DNA of 64,000 nucleotides from Pseudomonas weihenstephanensis. GTDB lineage: Bacteria > Pseudomonadota > Gammaproteobacteria > Pseudomonadales > Pseudomonadaceae. The stretch covers positions 18,261-82,260 of the forward strand of contig NZ_JYLF01000013.1 in NCBI RefSeq assembly GCF_001043055.1, written 5' to 3'. The notes beneath the pieces were generated by a model. The model was not told the origin of the DNA. It did not search any database and was given only the letters and a program-made list of their open reading frames with translations. Shown here piece after piece: positions 59,984 through 64,000 of the stretch (position 1 is the first letter of the stretch; the number at the start of each line of letters is the position of its first letter). The position numbers and the translations under genes are program-made.

Positions 59984-61300
59984 GTCAGCCTGGCCAGGCA
60001 AAGTGATTGTGACCAATAGACCGCCCCACTGCCCTGCCGCTAGCTGCATCTGCCCCCCCCATGCATCGACGATATCGCGAACGATACCCAACCCCAAACC
60101 ATGACCGTTGGCTTGTTCGTCGAGGCGAGTACCACGACTCAATACTTGATCGCGCTCATTTGGCGCAATGCCGGGGCCATCGTCTTGCACCTCGATTTCA
60201 TAACCGTTGGCTGTTTGACGCAGGCTCAGCTCGACCCGTGAATCAGCCCATTTACAGGCGTTGTCCAACAGATTGCCCAACAGTTCAAGCATGTCTTCAC
60301 GGTCCCATGGCAGGTGCACATTGTCGGGAGCCTGGAACGTGAGGTTCACATGTTGCCCATGAATCATGGCCAAGGTGGCCAGCAGACCGGGAAGTTCTGC
60401 CTGCGGATCAAATTGAGCCCCCGGCAACGCGTCACCCGTAAGACGAGCACGATTTAACTCGCGGTTCATGCGCTGTTCAACTTGCTCCAGCTGGGCACGC
60501 AAGGTTGTTTGTATGTCGGGATACGTCACAAGCCGTGGGTCATTGGCAAGGCTGATCAGCACTGCCAGCGGTGTTTTCAACGCATGCCCCACATTGCCTA
60601 ACGCATTGCGCGAGCGTTTGAGCGTGTCTTCGGTATGCGTCAGCAGGTGGTTGATCTGTTTGACCAGCGGTTCAAGCTCTATGGGCACCTGAGCGTCGAG
60701 CTGCGAACGCTGGCCTTTTTGCAATTGGGCAATTTGGATGCGTGCTGTTTCCAGCGGCCGCAGCGCTCTGCGAACCGTGATCCGCTGCAACAGTAAAATA
60801 ACGACCAACGCTAACATCCCAAGGCCTAGCCCGATTCGCTGAACCTGTTGGAAACTGTTGCGTATGGGCGAGTAATCCTGTGCCACGGTGATGGAAACCG
60901 ACTGACCGAAGCGTTTGTAGTCACTGCGCAAGACCAACAGCATTTGGCCTTCGGGGCCTGGTTGAAGCGTGTTATTGAGCCCGGACTGTTCTGTCTTGGG
61001 CAACTGCGCATCCCACAGTGAGCGCGATCGCCAATGAATGTCACCGAACTCAATACTGAAATAGTGCCCGGAAAATGGTCTCTGATAAGCCGGAGACAGA
61101 CGCCGCTCATCAAGCTGTAACCCCTGAGGGCCGCGACTCAACGCAAACAGCAAATTCTCGCTGTCATCTTGAAGACCCGACTCAAGATAACGCTGCAAAC
61201 CACTCTCAAAAAGCCACAGGCTGACTTGGCCGACCACAATACCGACCACCAGTAAGACACTGACAAGCCCAAGGCTAAGCCTGCGCTGAATAGACTTCAC
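59966..61300 (-). CDS. Sensor histidine kinase (PepSY-RR-HK operon)
   Basis: A 444-residue inner-membrane kinase starting with GTG at 61300. Two transmembrane helices (about 8-30 and 155-175), a periplasmic sensor of about 120 residues, HAMP, HisKA with a phospho-His in GHALKTPL, and HATPase with LLGNLLDNACKW and DDGPGIAP. The GTG overlaps the stop of the response-regulator gene by three bases within GTGA, so translation is coupled. QseC/PhoQ-like in plan; the signal is unknown. Confidence 0.9.
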   Translation of the reverse strand: MKSIQRRLSLGLVSVLLVVGIVVGQVSLWLFESGLQRYLESGLQDDSENLLFALSRGPQGLQLDERRLSPAYQRPFSGHYFSIEFGDIHWRSRSLWDAQLPKTEQSGLNNTLQPGPEGQMLLVLRSDYKRFGQSVSITVAQDYSPIRNSFQQVQRIGLGLGMLALVVILLLQRITVRRALRPLETARIQIAQLQKGQRSQLDAQVPIELEPLVKQINHLLTHTEDTLKRSRNALGNVGHALKTPLAVLISLANDPRLVTYPDIQTTLRAQLEQVEQRMNRELNRARLTGDALPGAQFDPQAELPGLLATLAMIHGQHVNLTFQAPDNVHLPWDREDMLELLGNLLDNACKWADSRVELSLRQTANGYEIEVQDDGPGIAPNERDQVLSRGTRLDEQANGHGLGLGIVRDIVDAWGGQMQLAAGQWGGLLVTITLPGQADKATTA

Positions 61301-61968
61301 TGGGCTGCTGTTCCGAAGATATAGCCCTGACCACGTCGCGTTTCAACAACGTCACGGCCAAGTTTACGCCGCAGGTGGTTGACGTGAACTTCCAAAACAT
61401 TGGAATCGCGCTCTGTTTCGCCATCATATAAATGCTCAGACAGATGGCTTTTAGAGAGGATTTGCTGCGGGTGCAACATGAAATAGCGCAGTAAGCGAAA
61501 CTCGGCAGCGGTCAGCTGGATCTCAACACCGTCACGGGTAACACATTGGCGAGCCTCATCCAGTTGCAGACCCGCAGACTTCAAAAGTGGCTGATTGGCA
61601 TGCCCATGCGTACGGCGCAACAGGGCCTGAACCCGTAACTGTAATTCTTCGGGATGAAAAGGCTTGGTCAAGTAATCATCCGCTCCAGCCTTGAGACCCT
61701 CTATGCGTTCGGCCCAAGAGCTGCGTGCGGTGAGGATTAAAACGGGAGTTGTCAGCCCTGCTGAGCGCCACTTTTCAAGCACCTCAATACCTGGCATTCC
61801 GGGTAAACCCAGATCGAGAACAATCAGGTCATAGGGTTCACTCTGGCCTTGATGAAGGGCATCGCGACCATCCGCCAACCAATCGACTGCATAGCCTTGG
61901 CGAGTAAGTCCGGCGATCAACTCATCAGCGAGTGGGACATGGTCTTCCACCAGTAACAAACGCATCAA
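61297..61968 (-). CDS. OmpR-family response regulator
   Basis: A 223-residue response regulator. Receiver domain 1-120 with phospho-Asp52 in LIVLDLGLPG (51 if the second Met is used) and Lys in LTKPFHPEEL; winged-helix DNA-binding domain about 130-220 (VEIQLTAAEFRLLRYFML and on, VHVNHLRRKLGRD). Partner of the kinase with which it overlaps; its own start overlaps the PepSY stop (ATGA at 61965-61968). Confidence 0.93.
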   Translation of the reverse strand: MMRLLLVEDHVPLADELIAGLTRQGYAVDWLADGRDALHQGQSEPYDLIVLDLGLPGMPGIEVLEKWRSAGLTTPVLILTARSSWAERIEGLKAGADDYLTKPFHPEELQLRVQALLRRTHGHANQPLLKSAGLQLDEARQCVTRDGVEIQLTAAEFRLLRYFMLHPQQILSKSHLSEHLYDGETERDSNVLEVHVNHLRRKLGRDVVETRRGQGYIFGTAAQ

Positions 61969-62279
61969 TCGTCTTCCTTATCTTTAGTCAGATTGCCTCT
62001 ACTGGCATTGAATTTGAGTTCCCGGACAACACCCTGAGGGGTTAGCAATTCGACCTCATAGACATAGGTATCATGTTTCTCTTCCAGTTCAGCCTCTAAT
62101 AATTTTGAGCCCGGATAGCGGTCAAACGCGGATTTAAGAATGTCCTCAAGGGGTAAAATTTCACCCCTCTCACGTAAGCGAAGCGCTTCGTCTTGACCCA
62201 AATCCCGCGCGGAAGCCAACGAGCAACATGCACAGAGCATCAGCGCTAACAGTCGGCTAAAGCGTACGTTGATGTTCAT
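61965..62279 (-). CDS. PepSY-domain exported protein
   Basis: A 104-residue periplasmic protein with a signal peptide (cleavage after about residue 24, near LASA) and a PepSY-like domain (EILPLEDILKSAFDRYPGSKLLEAELEEKHD region). Small PepSY proteins are often placed ahead of a two-component system and are thought to tune the sensor or be its target. First gene of the three-gene operon; divergent from queD with 216 bases between. Confidence 0.82.
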   Translation of the reverse strand: MNINVRFSRLLALMLCACCSLASARDLGQDEALRLRERGEILPLEDILKSAFDRYPGSKLLEAELEEKHDTYVYEVELLTPQGVVRELKFNASRGNLTKDKEDD

Positions 62280-62348
62280 GGCTACTCCGGTGGAACATCG
62301 GGTGAAATGAAAGACACTATCGAAAGCGAAGACTGTAACGAAAGTCGC

Positions 62349-62367
62349 TTAATTGAAACTGAATTAA
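62349..62367. promoter_or_regulatory. Inverted repeat upstream of the PepSY operon
   Basis: TTAATT (62349-62354), seven bases, AATTAA (62362-62367). It lies about 70-90 bases before the PepSY start, in the region shared with queD. It could be the operator of the response regulator. No known motif recognised. Confidence 0.35.
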
Positions 62368-62495
62368 CACGGCGTTTGGTCACCCAGCGCGCCTTCAAGG
62401 CGGGTGGCTACTCGCGTGTACAACGTTAACTGTTAAACTGCGCGCCTGCATTCGTCGCACCTGCGACAGCCATCTCTTCAAGAGCTATAAACACT

Positions 62496-62852
62496 GTGGA
62501 AATTTTTAAAGAGTTTACATTCGAATCTGCGCATCGGCTGCCATTTGTTCCTGAGGGGCACAAATGTGGTCGTTTACATGGCCATTCATTCAAAGTTGCC
62601 ATTCATCTAAGCGGCGACATTGACCCCAATACCGGCTGGATCCGTGACTTTTCTGAAATCAAGGCGATTTTTAAGCCCCTGTACGAGCAGCTTGATCATA
62701 ATTATTTGAATGATATTCCTGGCCTTGAAAACCCAACCAGTGAAGTCCTGGCCAAGTGGATCTGGCAGCAGTTGAAGCCTTTACTGCCTGAGCTGTCAGC
62801 GATTCGAATTCATGAAACATGTACCAGTGGTTGTATCTACTACGGGGACTAA
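62496..62852 (+). CDS. queD: 6-carboxytetrahydropterin synthase QueD
   Basis: A 118-residue enzyme that makes 6-carboxy-5,6,7,8-tetrahydropterin in queuosine/preQ0 biosynthesis. It starts with GTG at 62496. Zinc ligands His13, His28 and His30 and catalytic Cys24 (GHKCGRLHGH) are in place, and CTSGCIYYGD ends the protein. The stop TAA spans the junction with the IS copy: T and A are the target duplication and the last A is the first base of the element. The reading frame remains complete. Confidence 0.93.
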   Translation: MEIFKEFTFESAHRLPFVPEGHKCGRLHGHSFKVAIHLSGDIDPNTGWIRDFSEIKAIFKPLYEQLDHNYLNDIPGLENPTSEVLAKWIWQQLKPLLPELSAIRIHETCTSGCIYYGD

Positions 62853-63665
62853 GTTCGGTACGAAAAGTAATGTCGTAAACATCGCATGGCACAGGCCACA
62901 GAGGCCATCGCTGCATCACTTTTTGCGAGTTTGTCGAAGCGCGTAACGATGCGGCGGTTCTCCTTCAGCCAACCAAACTTGCGCTCGAGGCTATTGCGCG
63001 GTCGGTACTTGGGACGATCAAACAGTCTCGGTAACCCCGACTTGGGTTTGCACTTCATACTGCGCAGTGGAATCACCGGGTGCCTGCGATACCGGTCCAA
63101 CGCTTCAGCGTCATAGCCTTTGGCAGCGTTTGCGGAGGCGAACGCGCAAGCTGGATAGGTATGCTTCATCGAGCAACGGCTGGGCGTAGGCAATGTCGCT
63201 GGCCTGTACGCCCGTGAGTAGAAACTTCAGAGCGACGCCATTGGCATCCGCAAAGCAGATGAATCTTGGTGGTCAGGCCGCCACGACTGCGCCCGAGCGC
63301 GTGATCTTGCGGTTTTTCAGCCCCCCTTTTTTCCCCAGCGCTAGAAGAGGCCAGGGTTGCTCGTACTGCGGTGGAGTCAATCAGCCAGGTTTACAGATCA
63401 GTTAACCGGTGCTCGTTGAGCTTGATGTGAAGCCGCTTGAGCATCTGGTCAAACGCTGCGCGATTGCGCCAGTCACGAAAGCGCTGATAAACCGTCGACC
63501 ATGGGCCAAAGCGCTCATGCATATAGCGTCAGGTGGCGCCAGAACAGAGCACCCGTTGAACATCAAGCGATCATCTGTTCGTGGGCGCCTGCTAAGGCAT
63601 GATTCATAGAAGATGCCTGCAACCAAATCCCAGGCTGCGTCGGGGATTTCCTACCGTTTGGCCAT
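62849..63665 (-). pseudogene. Degraded IS5-family transposase
   Basis: A transposase relic inside the IS copy. The N-terminus is readable from the ATG at 63665 as MAKR-stop-EIPDAAWDLVAG, with an in-frame TAG at codon 5. Further stops occur in the middle, for example after CSGAT and after the LKRLHIKLN region, and frameshifts in the middle separate it from the C-terminal part (62849-63193, reading SGLPRLFDRPKYRPRNS, then FGWLKENRRIVTRFDKLAKS). That C-terminal signature is that of IS5 DDE transposases. The protein cannot be made. Confidence 0.85.
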
Positions 63666-63755
63666 CGTGGGCTCCAGCCGTTGATGATCGCGGACTTTAC
63701 TGAATCGTAACGCCCGTGGCATTCAAATGGGTTTCAGCTGATTTCGTACAGAGCC
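62852..63755. mobile_element. Decayed IS5-family insertion sequence (IS427-like group)
   Basis: An element of about 904 bp. The ends are imperfect inverted repeats: left AGTTCGGTACGAAAA (62852 onward) and right, read on the other strand, GGCTCTGTACGAAAT (from 63755). A TA dinucleotide flanks both ends (62850-62851 and 63756-63757), consistent with the TA duplication of the IS427 group. The transposase is broken. The left end abuts the queD stop codon. The coding strand is minus. Confidence 0.8.
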
Positions 63756-63855
63756 TAGATGAAGAACGTCGGAATTGTACTTGGGATGGCTGGTCAGTGA
63801 CCTGAGATCACGTTGCAGGCTGAGCCGATAATCATTTTTTTTCGAGCGCACAAAC

Positions 63856-63887
63856 AAAATCCCCATCTGCGTAAGCAGACAGGGATT
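63856..63887 (-). terminator. rRNA operon terminator
   Basis: On the minus strand: AATCCCTGTCTGC (63887-63875), loop TTAC, GCAGATGGGGATT (63870-63858) with one mismatched position, then TTTTGTTTG. It lies just past the 5S 3' end. Confidence 0.8.
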
Positions 63888-63899
63888 CTGGAATTTAAT

Positions 63900-64000
63900 C
63901 TTGACGATGACCTACTCTCACATGGGGAAACCCCACACTACCATCGGCGATGCATCGTTTCACTACTGAGTTCGGGATGGGATCAGGTGGTTCCAATGCT
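63900..64000 (-). rRNA. rrf: 5S ribosomal RNA, 3' part
   Basis: Read on the minus strand, the sequence ACCATCTGATCC-type loop (ACCACCTGATCCCATCCCG), then AACTCAGTAGTGAAACGATG and the closing GAGAGTAGGTCATCGTCAAG, is the 3' 100 or so bases of a gammaproteobacterial 5S rRNA. The 5' end and the rest of the rRNA operon lie beyond the right window edge. The 3' boundary is approximate to a few bases. Confidence 0.93.

Noticed and set aside
62410..62495. preQ1 riboswitch upstream of queD
   Set aside because: No conserved preQ1-I or II core. Only a short GTCGCA-CC-TGCGAC repeat is present.
1..64000. Search for tRNA genes, selenocysteine insertion, prophage or defence genes
   Set aside because: No cloverleaf-like sequence, no in-frame TGA continuation and no phage, toxin-antitoxin, restriction or CRISPR genes were recognised by reading. 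A computed tRNA scan could still find something I missed.

Overview
The window looks like a chromosomal segment of a Pseudomonas, most likely of the fluorescens lineage. Supporting signs are the gene order gpsA / hybrid sensor kinase / fabA-fabB / chemoreceptor, LpxO, the DesT-like fabA operator, Pseudomonas-type REP doublets, and a 5S rRNA gene whose visible part fits Pseudomonas. It is dense and gene-rich. No prophage, integrative element, CRISPR array or defence island is visible. The only mobile element is a decayed IS5-family copy at the right end.

Layout. 1-12.5 kb: a CvfB-like S1 protein, a small SutA-like protein, a TorF-like porin, a DEAD-box helicase, a YbdG-type MscS channel, an EamA transporter with a small hydrolase, azoR with a divergent LysR regulator, ppiA, and an ABC exporter. 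12.5-24 kb: a FemAB/GNAT-like protein, a porin behind an apparent double PhoB box, an ECF sigma/anti-sigma pair, a PA3286-like KAS III, a REP doublet, hrpA and aceK. 23.7-30 kb: two convergent EamA transporters, the second behind a valine-rich leader ORF and an intrinsic terminator, then lpxO, cysK, and a MoxR/VWA pair. 30-40 kb: the pxpABC 5-oxoprolinase operon, a YafJ-type amidotransferase, oligopeptidase B, a spermidine-synthase-like protein, yajD, a SpoU/TrmH methylase and an AI-2E family permease.

40-53 kb is lipid-oriented. It holds DUF4892, two alpha/beta hydrolases, a hotdog thioesterase and an acyl-CoA synthetase in one orientation, then gpsA-DUF4389-sixA, a GacS/BarA-like hybrid kinase and fabAB. 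53-64 kb holds OsmC and pirin proteins, two chemoreceptors each behind a sigma-28-like promoter, a NhaC-type antiporter, a PepSY/response-regulator/kinase operon, queD with the IS relic abutting its stop codon, and the 3' part of a 5S rRNA gene that marks an rRNA operon continuing to the right.

The most interesting unit is at 25515-25835: a sigma-70-like promoter, a 53-codon reading frame with 13 valines plus Pro-Pro-Pro and Pro-Pro-Gly motifs, a hairpin over its stop codon, and an intrinsic terminator just before an EamA transporter. This has the architecture of translation-controlled attenuation of a transporter. The second is the four-repeat PhoB-type box with a correctly spaced -10 in front of the porin at 13903. 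All functions are inferred from sequence reading; no database search was run.
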